From an uncultured Clostridia bacterium (GTDB lineage: Bacteria; Bacillota; Clostridia; Oscillospirales; Ruminococcaceae), in contig CANQOC010000003.1 in assembly GCA_947625375.1 (NCBI GenBank), positions 1-64,000 of the forward strand: a stretch of DNA of 64,000 bases. The letters are read 5' to 3'. Each line of letters begins with the position of its first letter. Position 1 is the stretch's first letter. Made by a program: the position numbers and the translations under genes. Of the stretch, positions 7,847 through 16,953 are shown piece by piece. The notes under the pieces are model-generated. The model saw only the letters and a program-made list of their open reading frames with translations. It was not told where the DNA came from and ran no database searches.

Positions 7847-9073
7847 TTATTCGGTAATCCTTCTTGCCTCAAGATAATATCTCTTGTCCTGCGCATGACC
7901 CATCGAGAAGGTCTTCCGCGGAAGGGCGCCGTCGGCGATGACCGTCGGGAAAAGCTCGGACTTCTTCATCGGCTCGAATTCAAACCCGATTGTGCCGTCC
8001 TCGGCAGCAAGCCGCCTCAGGGTGTCCCCGCCGTGGATATAGTCGATATATCCGCCGTTTTCCTTCAGATATGTATCCAAAAACGCCTGTACGCTTCCGA
8101 CCGAAAGCTTCGACTTCGGCGCACGGATATAGAGGTCGCGGACGGTATAGTTCCGGTGGATTCTCACCCTCTGGGCGGACGGAATTCCGCTCAGACCGAG
8201 CTCGAGCGACATCTCCATTATAAGCTTATAGGGGTCGTCGACCTTTACGAGACGGTGAATTGCGTCGAATTCGAGCGCCTCGCTGTGAAGATTGACGATT
8301 TCACAGAGGGCATATCTCGCCGGGTGGCGGGACAAATCCTTGCCCGGATTCGCTTTTTTAAGGTTCTCATAGTGCTCCTTTGCGGTCGCGAGGCTGTGGT
8401 TGCCGTCGCCCATCGCAAAGAGCATTTCGCACTTCTCCTTGAGCCTTCCGAGAGCGGCGTCGGCCTCGGATATCGCCTGCGCGTCCATCAGCTTTCCGAC
8501 GACATGACCCCCGCCGCCCATAAGGTCGAAGTCATAGAGCGTCACGAGGTTCTTTTTCGCCATCGGCTCGATTACCGAAAACTCGGGGTCGTCAATCAGT
8601 ATCATAATGTGCGGCAGCTCGAGCTCGGCGCCCTTTCTTATTTCGAGGCGGGGCGGTATTCTGTCGATAACCGTCGCCTCGGTCGCCCTGACCTGTGACC
8701 TGCTGCCGGGGCGGTAATCATAAGCCTCGAGGTCGATTGCGCCGACGATTCCGCGGCGGACCTTTCCGTTCGACTGTGTCCTTTCGAGGTATATCATCGC
8801 GTTTTTGCGCTCCTCAAAGAGACCCGCGGCGAGGTATTCGCGGATTGTGTCGTCAATCTTTTTTATGCGCGCGGCGGTGTCGCTCCGCCCGAGATATATT
8901 TCGGGGAGGACGAGTCTCAATGACGACGGGGCGCTTCCGACATATCTGTCCGCCTCCTGCCAGTATTCGGGTTCCGAGGTAAACTGGTCGCAGGCAATCA
9001 CCGACCACCTTTTCATGTCGCCGCACTTCGGCAAAAGGATATCCGCCGGTACAAAAGCTGTGTTATAGGTCAT
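7847..9073 (-). CDS. DUF1015 family protein
   Basis: Matches the DUF1015 family pattern: start FVPADILLPKCGDMKRWSVIACDQFTSE-like N-terminus, YLERT, RRGIVGAIDLEAYDY, the ILIDDPE and DGNHSLATAKEHYE segments, and PARYALCEIVNLH. Members are widespread in anaerobes and of unknown biochemical role; the conserved DGNH and DDPE clusters suggest metal or nucleotide binding but this is unproven. The start at 9073 follows GAGAGGAGAACCAAGAA. It lies 32 nt downstream of secA and 19 nt upstream of the papain-like gene, so it is in the same transcript. Confidence 0.75.
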   Translation of the reverse strand: MTYNTAFVPADILLPKCGDMKRWSVIACDQFTSEPEYWQEADRYVGSAPSSLRLVLPEIYLGRSDTAARIKKIDDTIREYLAAGLFEERKNAMIYLERTQSNGKVRRGIVGAIDLEAYDYRPGSRSQVRATEATVIDRIPPRLEIRKGAELELPHIMILIDDPEFSVIEPMAKKNLVTLYDFDLMGGGGHVVGKLMDAQAISEADAALGRLKEKCEMLFAMGDGNHSLATAKEHYENLKKANPGKDLSRHPARYALCEIVNLHSEALEFDAIHRLVKVDDPYKLIMEMSLELGLSGIPSAQRVRIHRNYTVRDLYIRAPKSKLSVGSVQAFLDTYLKENGGYIDYIHGGDTLRRLAAEDGTIGFEFEPMKKSELFPTVIADGALPRKTFSMGHAQDKRYYLEARRITE

Positions 9074-9105
9074 TTCTTGGTTCTCCTCTCTTTTTGCTGC
9101 CGGAA

Positions 9106-11838
9106 TCATTCGTTCCGCCCGCAGCATTTTTTATATTTCTTTCCGCTTCCGCAGGGACAGGGGTCGTTTCTCCCCGGCTTTTTCTTCGAGACGGTCCTTG
9201 TCGCCGAAAGACTTCCGTCCGAGCCGGTGTCAATCGGCTTAAACACCTGCCGCCTCTCGATTTTCGCGTCTTTTCTGAGGTGCATGTTGTATAACATTCT
9301 CAGGGTGTCCTCGCAGATTGACGCGACCATCGCGTCGAACATGTCGAAGCCTTCCATTCGGTAGGCGACGACGGGATCGTGACTTCCGTAAGAGCGGAGT
9401 CCCATTCCCTTTTTGAGCTCGTCCATATCGTCGATATGCTGCATCCACTTTGTATCGACAACCTGCAGCAGCACAACCCTCTCCGCCTCGCGGAGTATCG
9501 CCGGGGTGAGCTCTTCCTCCTTTTGGTCATAGGCCTTCAGCGCCGATTCGGTGACGGTCTCGATAAGCTCGTTCTTGGTCATCGTGTCGAGCTGCTGAGG
9601 AGTATAGTCGAGTCCGCCCGAGACCTCGAAGAGACCGCTCAGGTGCTCCTTTAATCCCGCGATGTTCCAGTGCTCGGGTTCGTCGCCGGCAAGATATGTC
9701 CCGACGCTTTCGGAGCAGAAGTCGCGTATCATCTTGAGGATATAGTCGTGAATGTCCTCGCCCTCTAAGACCTTTGCCCTCTGGCCGTAGATGATTTCGC
9801 GCTGTGCGTTCATGACGTCGTCATAGTTGAGGACGTTCTTTCTGATGTTGAAGTTGCGGCCCTCGACCTTTCTCTGTGACGATTCGATGACGTTCGAGAG
9901 CATCTTCGACTCTATCGGCATGTCCTCGGGGATTGACATCGAATTCATTATCGCGGTGATTCTGTCGCCGCCGAAGAGCCTCATAAGGTCGTCCTCGAGC
10001 GAAAGATAGAAGCGGGACTCGCCCTCGTCCCCCTGACGTCCGGAACGTCCGCGGAGCTGATTGTCGATTCTGCGGGACTCGTGCCGCTCGGTGCCGACGA
10101 TAAAGAGTCCGCCCGCCTCCTTGACCTTGACCGCCTTTTCCCTGATGTCGGCGGAGAAGCCGTCGAGGAGCTCGCGGTATTTTTTGCGCCCCTCGAGGAT
10201 TTCGGGGTCGTCGGTCTCGGAAAATCCGGTGAAGTCGTAAATCTGTTCCTCGTCGTAACCGAGCTTCGCAAGCTCGGCCTTTGCGAGAAATTCGGCGTTT
10301 CCTCCGAGCATTATATCGGTGCCTCGGCCGGCCATGTTCGTCGCAATCGTGACGGCGCCGTACTGTCCCGCCTGTGCGACAATCGCGGCCTCGCGCTCGT
10401 GATACTTCGCGTTCAGGACCTCGTGCTTGATTCCCTTTCGCGCGAGCATTTTCGAGAGAAGCTCGGATTTTTCGATTGAGACGGTGCCGACGAGGACCGG
10501 CTGCCCCTTTTCGTGACACCTCACAATCTCGTCGATGACGGCGTTAAACTTCGCGTTCTCGGTCTTATAGACGACGTCGGGGTGGTCGACCCTTATCATC
10601 GGGCGGTTTGTCGGAACGACGACGACGTCGAGCTTATATATCTCGCGGAATTCGTTCTCTTCGGTTGCGGCGGTACCGGTCATACCGGAGAGCTTTTTAT
10701 AGAGTCTGAAATAATTCTGGAAGGTAATCGTCGCAATCGTCTTCGACTCGTGCGCGACCTTTACGCCCTCCTTTGCCTCAATCGCCTGGTGGAGACCGTC
10801 GTTAAAGCGGCGGCCGTACATTAAGCGCCCGGTGAATTCGTCGACGATGATGACCTCGCCGTCCTTTACGACATAGTCGGTGTCGCGCCGCATTACGCCG
10901 TTTGCCTTTATCGCCTGATTTATGTGGTGCAGAAGGGTGATGTTTTCGGAATCCGAGAGGTTTTCGACTCCGAATGCCTCTTCGGCCTTTTCGACGCCAC
11001 GCTTTGTCAGCGTCGCGGTCCTTGCCTTTTCGTCGACGATATAGTCGCCGTCATAGAGGACGTCGGTGTCCTGTTTGTTCTCGGTCTCAACGGTGACGAC
11101 CTTTTTAAGACGCTTCGCAAACTGGTCCGCCTGACGGTAGAGGTCGGACGCCTCTTCGCCCTGTCCCGAGATTATGAGCGGCGTTCTCGCCTCGTCGATG
11201 AGAATTGAGTCGACCTCGTCGACGATAGCGAAGGAATGTCCCCGCTGGACCATGTCTTTTTTATACCTGACCATGTTGTCGCGGAGATAGTCGAAGCCGA
11301 ATTCGTTGTTTGTGCCGTATGTGATGTCGCAGGCGTATGCCTCGCGGCGCTCGGCGCTCGTCTTCGAGTGCAGAATGACGCCGATTGAGAGGCCGAGGAA
11401 ACGGTAGACGCGCCCCATCTCCTCGGACTGGAATTTTGCGAGATAGTCGTTTACGGTGACGACGTGAACCCCGTTGCCGGAGAGGGCGTTGAGGTATGAC
11501 GCCAGACAGGCGGTGAGCGTTTTACCTTCACCGGTCTTCATTTCGGCGATTCGCCCTTGGTGGAGGACTATCGCGCCGATAATCTGTACCGGAAACGCCC
11601 TTTTTCCGAGGACGCGGTCTCCCGCCTCGCGGCAGACGGCAAGCGCCTCGGGCATTATGTCGTCGAGGGTTTCGCCGGCGGCGAGCCGCGACTTGAAGCG
11701 GTCGGTCTCGGCGCGAAGGTCGGCGTCGGCGAACGCGCGGTATTTTTCCTCAAGCTCAAGCACTTTATTTTTTATCGGCTCGATGCGCTTAAGCTCGCGC
11801 TCGCTGTATGTGCCGAAGATTTTATCAAGCAGTCCCAT
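9106..11838 (-). CDS. secA: Protein translocase ATPase SecA
   Basis: Motor of the Sec pathway; pushes unfolded preproteins through SecYEG using ATP. 910 residues, normal for Firmicutes. Walker A is MKTGEGKT (residues 100-107), the DEVD box follows in [19 protein letters not shown]2 shows [10 protein letters not shown] and [11 protein letters not shown], and the C-terminus carries a complete SEC-C zinc motif [13 protein letters not shown]. The first gene of a five-gene minus-strand run, driven by the promoter at 11881-11909. No SecA2 was found in the window. Confidence 0.97.
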   Translation of the reverse strand: MGLLDKIFGTYSERELKRIEPIKNKVLELEEKYRAFADADLRAETDRFKSRLAAGETLDDIMPEALAVCREAGDRVLGKRAFPVQIIGAIVLHQGRIAEMKTGEGKTLTACLASYLNALSGNGVHVVTVNDYLAKFQSEEMGRVYRFLGLSIGVILHSKTSAERREAYACDITYGTNNEFGFDYLRDNMVRYKKDMVQRGHSFAIVDEVDSILIDEARTPLIISGQGEEASDLYRQADQFAKRLKKVVTVETENKQDTDVLYDGDYIVDEKARTATLTKRGVEKAEEAFGVENLSDSENITLLHHINQAIKANGVMRRDTDYVVKDGEVIIVDEFTGRLMYGRRFNDGLHQAIEAKEGVKVAHESKTIATITFQNYFRLYKKLSGMTGTAATEENEFREIYKLDVVVVPTNRPMIRVDHPDVVYKTENAKFNAVIDEIVRCHEKGQPVLVGTVSIEKSELLSKMLARKGIKHEVLNAKYHEREAAIVAQAGQYGAVTIATNMAGRGTDIMLGGNAEFLAKAELAKLGYDEEQIYDFTGFSETDDPEILEGRKKYRELLDGFSADIREKAVKVKEAGGLFIVGTERHESRRIDNQLRGRSGRQGDEGESRFYLSLEDDLMRLFGGDRITAIMNSMSIPEDMPIESKMLSNVIESSQRKVEGRNFNIRKNVLNYDDVMNAQREIIYGQRAKVLEGEDIHDYILKMIRDFCSESVGTYLAGDEPEHWNIAGLKEHLSGLFEVSGGLDYTPQQLDTMTKNELIETVTESALKAYDQKEEELTPAILREAERVVLLQVVDTKWMQHIDDMDELKKGMGLRSYGSHDPVVAYRMEGFDMFDAMVASICEDTLRMLYNMHLRKDAKIERRQVFKPIDTGSDGSLSATRTVSKKKPGRNDPCPCGSGKKYKKCCGRNE

Positions 11839-11880
11839 AACGGTCCCGTCCTTTCAGATGAATATATAAAGTTAGTATAT

Positions 11881-11909
11881 AGTATACCCCAAAAAAGCCG
11901 AGTTGTCAA
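11881..11909 (-). promoter_or_regulatory. Sigma-A promoter of secA
   Basis: Minus strand TTGACA (11909-11904), 17-nt spacer, TATACT (11886-11881), 43 nt before the secA start. Confidence 0.8.
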
Positions 11910-12978
11910 ATTAAGTTTTGGGGATTAGAAGTTGGAGGGCGGGGGATAGAGGATAGAGGGTAGAAGGTGGAGGATAGAGGTGGAGAGACGTTGCACTGAC
12001 GGGAATAAGGAGTCCGCCGCGTTACGGCGGACAGCTCCCCGACGGGGAGGGAGTAGATTGCTCCTTCTGATTCTAATATCTTACCTCTGACTTATGCTCT
12101 CTGACCAAGCGCAGTCCGCGACCGTCGAAGACGGTCGGAACGAAAATATCGGGAAAACTCCGGCGGGAGTTTTCCCGATATTTTCGTTCGCGCGCGAAGC
12201 GCGCCGGGCTGCGTCCTCATAGGAGCTGAAGCCGAAGCGATGCGTTCCCCCTTTCCATGTGGAAAGGGGACAGGGGGATAGGAGTCTATAAATAGCATGA
12301 GCGAAGCGAATTCCTTATAGCAAGGTATGGCACCGGCGCACAATTTTTCTAAAACCTGCAAAAGTGTCCTCCTTGCCAAGTACCACTCCCCTCGAGGGGA
12401 GTGGTCGCGCCGTCGCGGTCAGAAGACAGATATGAGAAGTCAGAAATCAGATTTCTATCCACTATCTTCTATCATCTAATCTCTAACTTCTGACATCTGA
12501 CTTTCTCATTTCTGTTCTCTAATCGGGCAGGGGGTGTGGAAGAAAAAGAACGGAGAAACCGGTAAAGATGTTGCATTTAGCATATGTCGCAAAGTGAACG
12601 CATTTAGCAACGTATGACGCCTCACAAATTTTCCCCCGCCGTTAGGCGGCACGCTAAACCTTGGCAACGCATAACCCCCTCCCATGTGGGAGGGGGACAG
12701 GGGTGGGAGTCTAAAGATAGCATGAGCGCCAGCGAATTCCTTATACTGCGTCAGCGCGTCGCCCCTGCAAGTTATCTATACTGCCCGCAAGATTCCCCCG
12801 CCTCCCGCTCCTCTATCTCCCAACCTCTACCCCTAAATGGGAGTGTCCATTCCGCACGCATTATCCTCTACACCTAAATTCGTCACCGAAGGTGACACCT
12901 TGAAACTCTAACATCTAATATCTAATTTCCATCTTCTTGATGTGGCCGTTTCGGCCACATCTCCCCTAAATTTTTCTC
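11910..12978. repeat. Intergenic repeat island 2
   Basis: No credible gene. Contains GGATAGA/TCAGAAG-type tracts (about 11930-11992 and 12413-12530), a four-way-junction element (12109-12214), two GC-rich palindromes with the ATAGCATGAGCG block (about 12245-12325 and 12670-12745), and a broken triple-palindrome module at 12359-12552 whose middle is replaced by the low-complexity tract. It ends with the palindrome GATGTGGCCGTTTCGGCCAC (about 12939-12961). Confidence 0.75.
12109..12214 (-). repeat. Four-way-junction palindromic element, copy B
   Basis: Outer stem GCGCAGTCC with GGGCTGCGT; inner hairpins GACCGTC-GAA-GACGGTC, a long central arm (AACGAAAATATCGGGAAAAC paired to its complement), and GCGCGC-GAA-GCGCGC. 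Reverse orientation relative to copies A, D and E. Confidence 0.75.
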
Positions 12979-13007
12979 TTGCAAATCCCGGCGGGTTGTG
13001 GTATATT
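12979..13007 (+). promoter_or_regulatory. Promoter of the small membrane protein-proS unit
   Basis: TTGCAA (12979-12984), 17 nt, TATATT (13002-13007), 30 nt before the ATG at 13038. Confidence 0.7.
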
Positions 13008-13037
13008 ATCCCTATAGCCTTGAAAGGAGCGGTTAAA

Positions 13038-13241
13038 ATGACTCTGCCCGCGGCAGCACAGCTTTTGCTCACCGTCGCCGTACTCTTTGCCGGAGTGTGG
13101 CTTATCGCCGTGCTCACACCGAAAATCGCGGCACTGATTGACCGCCGCCGCGAGGCCCCGCGACCCGAAAGGGTGGACGGTGATGAAAATATTTCGGAAA
13201 ATAACGTCGCTCAGAATGATAATTCTGATGACAAAGAGTAA
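13038..13241 (+). CDS. Small single-pass membrane protein, unknown function
   Basis: 67 residues. One hydrophobic helix (about residues 5-28, AAAQLLLTVAVLFAGVWLIA) is followed by a short basic stretch (DRRREAPRPER) and an acidic, Asn-rich tail, predicting an N-out/C-in anchor with a disordered cytoplasmic end. GAAAGGAGCGG precedes the ATG and a good promoter lies upstream, so expression is likely. It sits 35 nt before proS and shares its promoter. I do not recognise the family; no function is proposed. Confidence 0.6.
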   Translation: MTLPAAAQLLLTVAVLFAGVWLIAVLTPKIAALIDRRREAPRPERVDGDENISENNVAQNDNSDDKE

Positions 13242-13276
13242 TATTAAATCTGAATATGATTGGGAGTATATGAAAA

Positions 13277-14719
13277 ATGGCAAAAAATGAAAAATTAGTC
13301 GCCTCAATAACCTCGATGGACGAGGATTTCGCACAGTGGTACACCGACATCGTCAAGAAAGCCGAGCTTATCGAATACACCTCGGTCAAGGGTTGTATGG
13401 TCATTCGCCCTTACGGCTACGCCATCTGGGAAAATATGCAGAAGATTCTCGACGCCCGCTTTAAAGAGCTCGGGCACGAAAACGTGTGTATGCCGATGTT
13501 CATCCCCGAGAGCCTCTTGAACAAAGAGAAGGACCACGTCGAGGGGTTTGCGCCAGAGGTCGCTTGGGTCACTCACGGCGGCTCCGAGAAGCTTGAAGAG
13601 CGGCTTTGCGTCCGCCCGACGTCCGAGACTCTTTTCTGTGAGCACTACGCAAACATCGTCCACAGCTACCGCGACCTTCCGAAGCTCTATAACCAGTGGG
13701 TCTCGGTCGTGAGATGGGAGAAGACGACCCGCCCGTTCCTCCGCTCAAGGGAGTTTCTCTGGCAGGAGGGGCACACCGTCCACGCCACCGCCGAAGAGGC
13801 GATTGCCGAGACCGAGCAGATGCTCAACGTATACGCCGACTTCTGTGAACAGGCGCTCGCGATGCCGGTCATCAAGGGCAAGAAGACCGAGAGCGACAAG
13901 TTCGCCGGCGCCGTCTCGACCTATGCCATCGAGGCGCTTATGCACGACGGAAAGGCGCTCCAGGCGGGAACGTCGCACTATTTCGGCGACGGCTTCGCCA
14001 AGGCTTTCGACATCACCTATACCGACAAAAACAACACCGTAAAAATCCCGCACCAGACCTCTTGGGGCGTCACCACCCGCCTCATCGGCGCAATAATCAT
14101 GACCCACGGCGACGACAACGGACTCGTCCTCCCGCCGGCGGTCGCCCCGATTCAGGTTGTGGTCATTCCCGTCGCACAGCACAAGGAGGGCGTCCTTGAA
14201 AAAGCAAACGAGCTCTGCGAAACGCTCAGGGCGGCGGGAATAAGGGTGAAGCTCGACGACTCGGAACAGTCGCCCGGGTGGAAATATTCGGAATACGAGA
14301 TGAAGGGCGTCCCGCTCCGCATCGAAATCGGCCCGAGGGACATCGAAGAGGGGCACTGTGTCGCGGTCGAGCGGCACAACCGCAACAAGACCTTTATCCC
14401 GCTCGGCGAGCTCGTCGAAAAGGTCGAAGAAAGGCTTAAGGCGGTCCACGACGGAATGTACGAAAAGGCGCTCGAGAACCAGATGCGGCGGACATATTCC
14501 TGCCGCAGCATCGACGAGATAAACGCCGCTCTCACCGAAAAGGGCGACGGCTTCGTCAAGGCGATGTGGTGCGGCGACGAGGAGTGCGAAAAGAAGGTCA
14601 AGGAGCTGACCGGCGCCGGAAGCCGCTGCATACCCTTTGAACAGGAACAGATTGACGACAAGTGCGTCTGCTGCGGCAAACCCGCGCAGTGCATGGTCGT
14701 CTGGGGCAAGGCCTACTGA
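13277..14719 (+). CDS. proS: Prolyl-tRNA synthetase, archaeal/eukaryal type
   Basis: Charges tRNA-Pro with proline. 480 residues without the large editing insertion of the E. coli type. Class II motifs: motif 2-like [23 protein letters not shown] and the [11 protein letters not shown] segment near residues 108-118; the C-terminal extension has the Cys-rich zinc module (MWCGDEEC...[10 protein letters not shown]) and a terminal Tyr (WGKAY), typical of the ProS3 type found in many clostridia and Bacteroidetes. Transcribed with the small membrane protein upstream, and closed by the hairpin at 14737. Confidence 0.95.
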   Translation: MAKNEKLVASITSMDEDFAQWYTDIVKKAELIEYTSVKGCMVIRPYGYAIWENMQKILDARFKELGHENVCMPMFIPESLLNKEKDHVEGFAPEVAWVTHGGSEKLEERLCVRPTSETLFCEHYANIVHSYRDLPKLYNQWVSVVRWEKTTRPFLRSREFLWQEGHTVHATAEEAIAETEQMLNVYADFCEQALAMPVIKGKKTESDKFAGAVSTYAIEALMHDGKALQAGTSHYFGDGFAKAFDITYTDKNNTVKIPHQTSWGVTTRLIGAIIMTHGDDNGLVLPPAVAPIQVVVIPVAQHKEGVLEKANELCETLRAAGIRVKLDDSEQSPGWKYSEYEMKGVPLRIEIGPRDIEEGHCVAVERHNRNKTFIPLGELVEKVEERLKAVHDGMYEKALENQMRRTYSCRSIDEINAALTEKGDGFVKAMWCGDEECEKKVKELTGAGSRCIPFEQEQIDDKCVCCGKPAQCMVVWGKAY

Positions 14720-14736
14720 CGGCATAAAAAGAAGAA

Positions 14737-14764
14737 GACCCATGGGAAACCATGGGTCTTTTTG
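14737..14764 (+). terminator. proS terminator, also left end of toxin unit 1
   Basis: GACCCATGG-GAAA-CCATGGGTC followed by T5. The same hairpin recurs at 15232-15253 before toxin unit 2, so it belongs to the duplicated unit. Confidence 0.8.
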
Positions 14765-14765
14765 T

Positions 14766-14794
14766 TTGACAAATTCCGGCGGATACGGTAGCAT
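14766..14794 (+). promoter_or_regulatory. Toxin 1 promoter
   Basis: TTGACA, 17 nt, TAGCAT. The spacer AATTCCGGCGGATA is identical in unit 2 (15261-15289). Confidence 0.7.
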
Positions 14795-14928
14795 AAACGG
14801 AGCGGAGGTCCCGCTTTACTTTAAACAAAGAAATCGGAACGGCGTGTTGCTGTGTTCACTTTCCAACGGAAAGGCGCAGCGCATTGCGTGCGTTCTTCCG
14901 TTGAGGTCTTACCGAAAGGAGGGAACGC

Positions 14929-15090
14929 ATGACAGCTTTGAATTTTCTCGGAAATCTTTGCAGTATCATCAGCGGCGTTGCTCTTTTGATAAGATGCGCG
15001 ATTCGTCTTGTTGCTTACATAGTAAAGACCGATAAAAAGAAAAGTGAGCCGTCTGCTGCAACAGAAGGCTCACGCGTTAGTAAACACTAA
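14929..15090 (+). CDS. Candidate type I toxin 1, small hydrophobic peptide (53 aa)
   Basis: MTALNFLGNLCSIISGVALL starts a single hydrophobic helix (to about residue 32) and a Lys-rich, then Ser-rich C-terminus. AAAGGAGG is 6 nt before the ATG. The mRNA has a roughly 130-nt structured leader and the 3' part of the gene is overlapped by an antisense RNA with its own promoter and terminator. A shorter paralogue sits 330 nt downstream with the same layout. Size, topology and antisense overlap match TxpA/BsrG-type membrane toxins, but I know no named family with the MTA(L/F) start. Membrane depolarisation is the expected effect; this is inference. A longer frame overlapping the leader (14637-15035) is a shadow. 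Confidence 0.65.
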   Translation: MTALNFLGNLCSIISGVALLIRCAIRLVAYIVKTDKKKSEPSAATEGSRVSKH

Positions 15091-15132
15091 CGAAAATATG
15101 CTTTAGCAGCAACCCGTCGGGCCTCCGCTGTC
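15032..15132 (-). ncRNA. Candidate antisense antitoxin RNA 1
   Basis: On the minus strand TTGACA (15166-15161), 16 nt and TATAAT (15144-15139) predict a start near 15132. The RNA would run through a CCCGACGGG hairpin loop and end at GTGAGCC...GGCTCAC (15073-15044) followed by TTTTCTTTTT. About 100 nt, overlapping the last third of toxin gene 1. Confidence 0.65.
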
Positions 15133-15260
15133 ACTTTTATTATATCACATTTTTCGGAATTGTCAAGAGCGGCCTTTACAAAAGATGTGGCCAAACGGCC
15201 ACATCAAGAAGACAGAAGTTAGAAGGAAGAAGACCCATGGGAAACCATGGGTCATTTTGT
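15091..15260. other. Spacer between toxin units
   Basis: Holds the antisense promoter of unit 1, the palindrome GATGTGGCCAAACGGCCACA-like repeat (about 15183-15205), a short AGAAG tract and the unit 2 hairpin GACCCATGG-GAAA-CCATGGGTC (15232-15253). No gene. Confidence 0.6.
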
Positions 15261-15289
15261 TTGACAAATTCCGGCGGATATGATACAAT
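15261..15289 (+). promoter_or_regulatory. Toxin 2 promoter
   Basis: TTGACA, 17 nt, TACAAT, with the same spacer start as unit 1. Confidence 0.75.
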
Positions 15290-15417
15290 TTCGTCAGGAG
15301 ACCCCGCTTTTATGCGAATAAAGCGGAAAACGGCGTGCCGCTGAAATGCCCTTCGGGGATATCAGCACATTGCTTGTACATCGCCCGAGGGAGTAAGTTA
15401 CCAAGGGAGGTATGTGC

Positions 15418-15522
15418 ATGACAGCTTTTATTATTGAAATTGTCGCCAACATATGCAGCATAGTCAAGTTTATCTTCGACCTGCTGATTTACATATTAAA
15501 GCACAAAAATGATAAAAAGTGA
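15418..15522 (+). CDS. Candidate type I toxin 2, small hydrophobic peptide (34 aa)
   Basis: The peptide starts MTAFIIEIVANICSIVKFIF and ends LKHKNDKK: a nearly all-hydrophobic helix with a charged C-terminus, very like Fst/TxpA-class toxins in size. Aligned with toxin 1 it shares MTA, the N(I/L)CSI core, and the (I/V)xY(I)(L/V)K basic end. The ribosome site AAGGGAGG is 6-7 nt upstream. The stop codon overlaps the terminator hairpin of the opposing antisense RNA. Too short for usual gene callers. Protein sequence, promoters and hairpins are visible; toxicity is inferred. Confidence 0.7.
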   Translation: MTAFIIEIVANICSIVKFIFDLLIYILKHKNDKK

Positions 15523-15607
15523 GCCGTTTGTCTGTACACAAGCGGCTCTTGTCGGCGTAAGCTGACATATTGACGCACGTTCAGCGACCCGTCGGGTCTC
15601 CTCACTT
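15512..15607 (-). ncRNA. Candidate antisense antitoxin RNA 2
   Basis: Minus strand TTGACA (15641-15636), 16 nt, TATAAT (15619-15614). The RNA carries GACCC-GAC-GGGTC near its 5' end and stops at GAGCCG...CGGCTC (15548-15521) followed by a T-rich run. The hairpin lies across the stop codon of toxin 2. Confidence 0.7.
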
Positions 15608-15769
15608 ACCTATATTATACCACAGTTTGAATTTTTGTCAAGCGATTTGGCAGAATAAAATGCTTCCAACTCGGCCACATCAAGAAGACAGAATTGAGAA
15701 ATCAGAAGTCAGAGGACAGAAGTCCGATATTTTGCTATATTATACCCGCGCAAAAAAGGGGGGACAGCC

Positions 15770-16255
15770 ATGAAAATCCCGAAGTCAACAAAGGATAAGC
15801 TTGCGATACTGGCGCTGCTTTTTGCCGCGGTAATCTTCTGCATACTCTGGCTGTCGGCAAAAATCGACATCAACAAATTCGTCAGGTGGGACAGGTTTTA
15901 CTGCGAGACTCGCCTCTCCTCGGCGGCGGATTCGCTCGAAAAATACATCTTGGGCGGGGACGTCTCCGACTGGAACGCCGCGGGGGAACAGCTTCACGCT
16001 TTTTCGGCGCTGATGACCGAGTCCGCCCGGCGGACGGACAAGAACCCGCATATCCCCTCGGACGCCGACGCCGAGGTCGCCGAAATCTGCGGCGAAGTGG
16101 CGGAAAGGATGCTCGCCGAGCGCGGGGCAACGGCGCCCTATGCCGAAAAAATCCTCTCGGCGCTCCGCCTCCTCGAAGACGAGTCGGACAGCGCGGAGGC
16201 GGTAAAAATCCTTGCCGAAATACCGGACGGCGCCGACGCGGGCGCTTATGAGTGA
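15770..16255 (+). CDS. Single-pass membrane protein, unknown function (161 aa)
   Basis: A short basic N-terminus (MKIPKSTKDK) and one hydrophobic helix (about residues 11-29, LAILALLFAAVIFCILWL) anchor an extracytoplasmic Ala/Glu-rich helical domain of about 130 residues (repeated AEICGEVAERMLAER-type heptads). GGGGGGACAGCC precedes the ATG, and TATATTATA-like promoter elements lie 35-45 nt upstream. It has its own terminator downstream, so it is monocistronic. No family recognised; composition only suggests an alpha-helical lipid-proximal domain. Confidence 0.6.
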   Translation: MKIPKSTKDKLAILALLFAAVIFCILWLSAKIDINKFVRWDRFYCETRLSSAADSLEKYILGGDVSDWNAAGEQLHAFSALMTESARRTDKNPHIPSDADAEVAEICGEVAERMLAERGATAPYAEKILSALRLLEDESDSAEAVKILAEIPDGADAGAYE

Positions 16256-16263
16256 TAAAAATT

Positions 16264-16297
16264 TCCGACTTCGAGATTGCTAAGTCGGATTTTTTTG
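16264..16297 (+). terminator. Rho-independent terminator
   Basis: TCCGACTT pairs with AAGTCGGA, followed by T7. Confidence 0.85.
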
Positions 16298-16325
16298 TAT
16301 CAAATGCCGAAAGGACGCGGTTTTA

Positions 16326-16354
16326 TTGACTTTGCCGCGCCGTTCTGCTATATT
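16326..16354 (+). promoter_or_regulatory. Promoter of yfcE-adhE unit
   Basis: TTGACT, 17 nt, TATATT, 28 nt before the yfcE ATG. Confidence 0.7.
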
Positions 16355-16381
16355 AAAGTAGAATAAAAAGGAGGCCGAAGA

Positions 16382-16924
16382 ATGAAAAGTCTGATGATTG
16401 CCTCGGATATCCACGGCTCGGCGGTATACTGCAAAAAGCTCCTCGAATGTTTCGAGAAGAGCGGCGCGGAAAAGCTCCTGCTCCTTGGAGATATCCTATA
16501 TCACGGCCCGCGGAACGGTCTCTGTGAGGGGTATGACCCGAAAGCCGTCGCGGATATGCTCAACGAATACGCCTCGGGAATTATCTGTATAAAGGGCAAC
16601 TGCGACAGCGAGGTCGACCAGATGGTCCTCGGCTTCCCGATAATGAGCGAGACTGCCGTTATCCTTAACGACGGAATTGCGGCGCTCGCGATTCACGGGC
16701 ACAAAAACATGGACTCCCTCCCGCTCGGCGGAATAAGCGCCGTCTTTTCGGGGCACACTCACGTTCCGGACAACACCGTTAAAAACGGCGTCGTTTACGC
16801 TAATCCCGGGTCGGTGTCGATTCCGAAAGAGGGGTCGCCGAAGGGGTTTATCCTCTGGGAAGGGCGGACGCTGAACTGGACGTCGCTCTCGGGGGATTGG
16901 TACGACTCTCGTGAGATTGGATAA
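16382..16924 (+). CDS. yfcE: YfcE/MJ0936-type metallophosphodiesterase
   Basis: Calcineurin-like phosphoesterase of about 180 residues. The five metal motifs are all present: SDIHGS, GDILYHG, KGNCDSE, IHGHK and FSGHTHVP. Family members are Mn2+-dependent phosphodiesterases with broad activity in vitro; the physiological substrate is unknown. AAGGAGGCCGAAG precedes the ATG. It has a promoter of its own and lies 29 nt before adhE, with which it is probably co-transcribed. Confidence 0.88.
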   Translation: MKSLMIASDIHGSAVYCKKLLECFEKSGAEKLLLLGDILYHGPRNGLCEGYDPKAVADMLNEYASGIICIKGNCDSEVDQMVLGFPIMSETAVILNDGIAALAIHGHKNMDSLPLGGISAVFSGHTHVPDNTVKNGVVYANPGSVSIPKEGSPKGFILWEGRTLNWTSLSGDWYDSREIG

Positions 16925-16953
16925 GCATTGTATTATTATATAGGAGGATATAT

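Noticed and set aside
16924-16953. Rex operator before adhE
   Set aside because: Only 29 nt are available and no TTGTTA-type inverted repeat is present.
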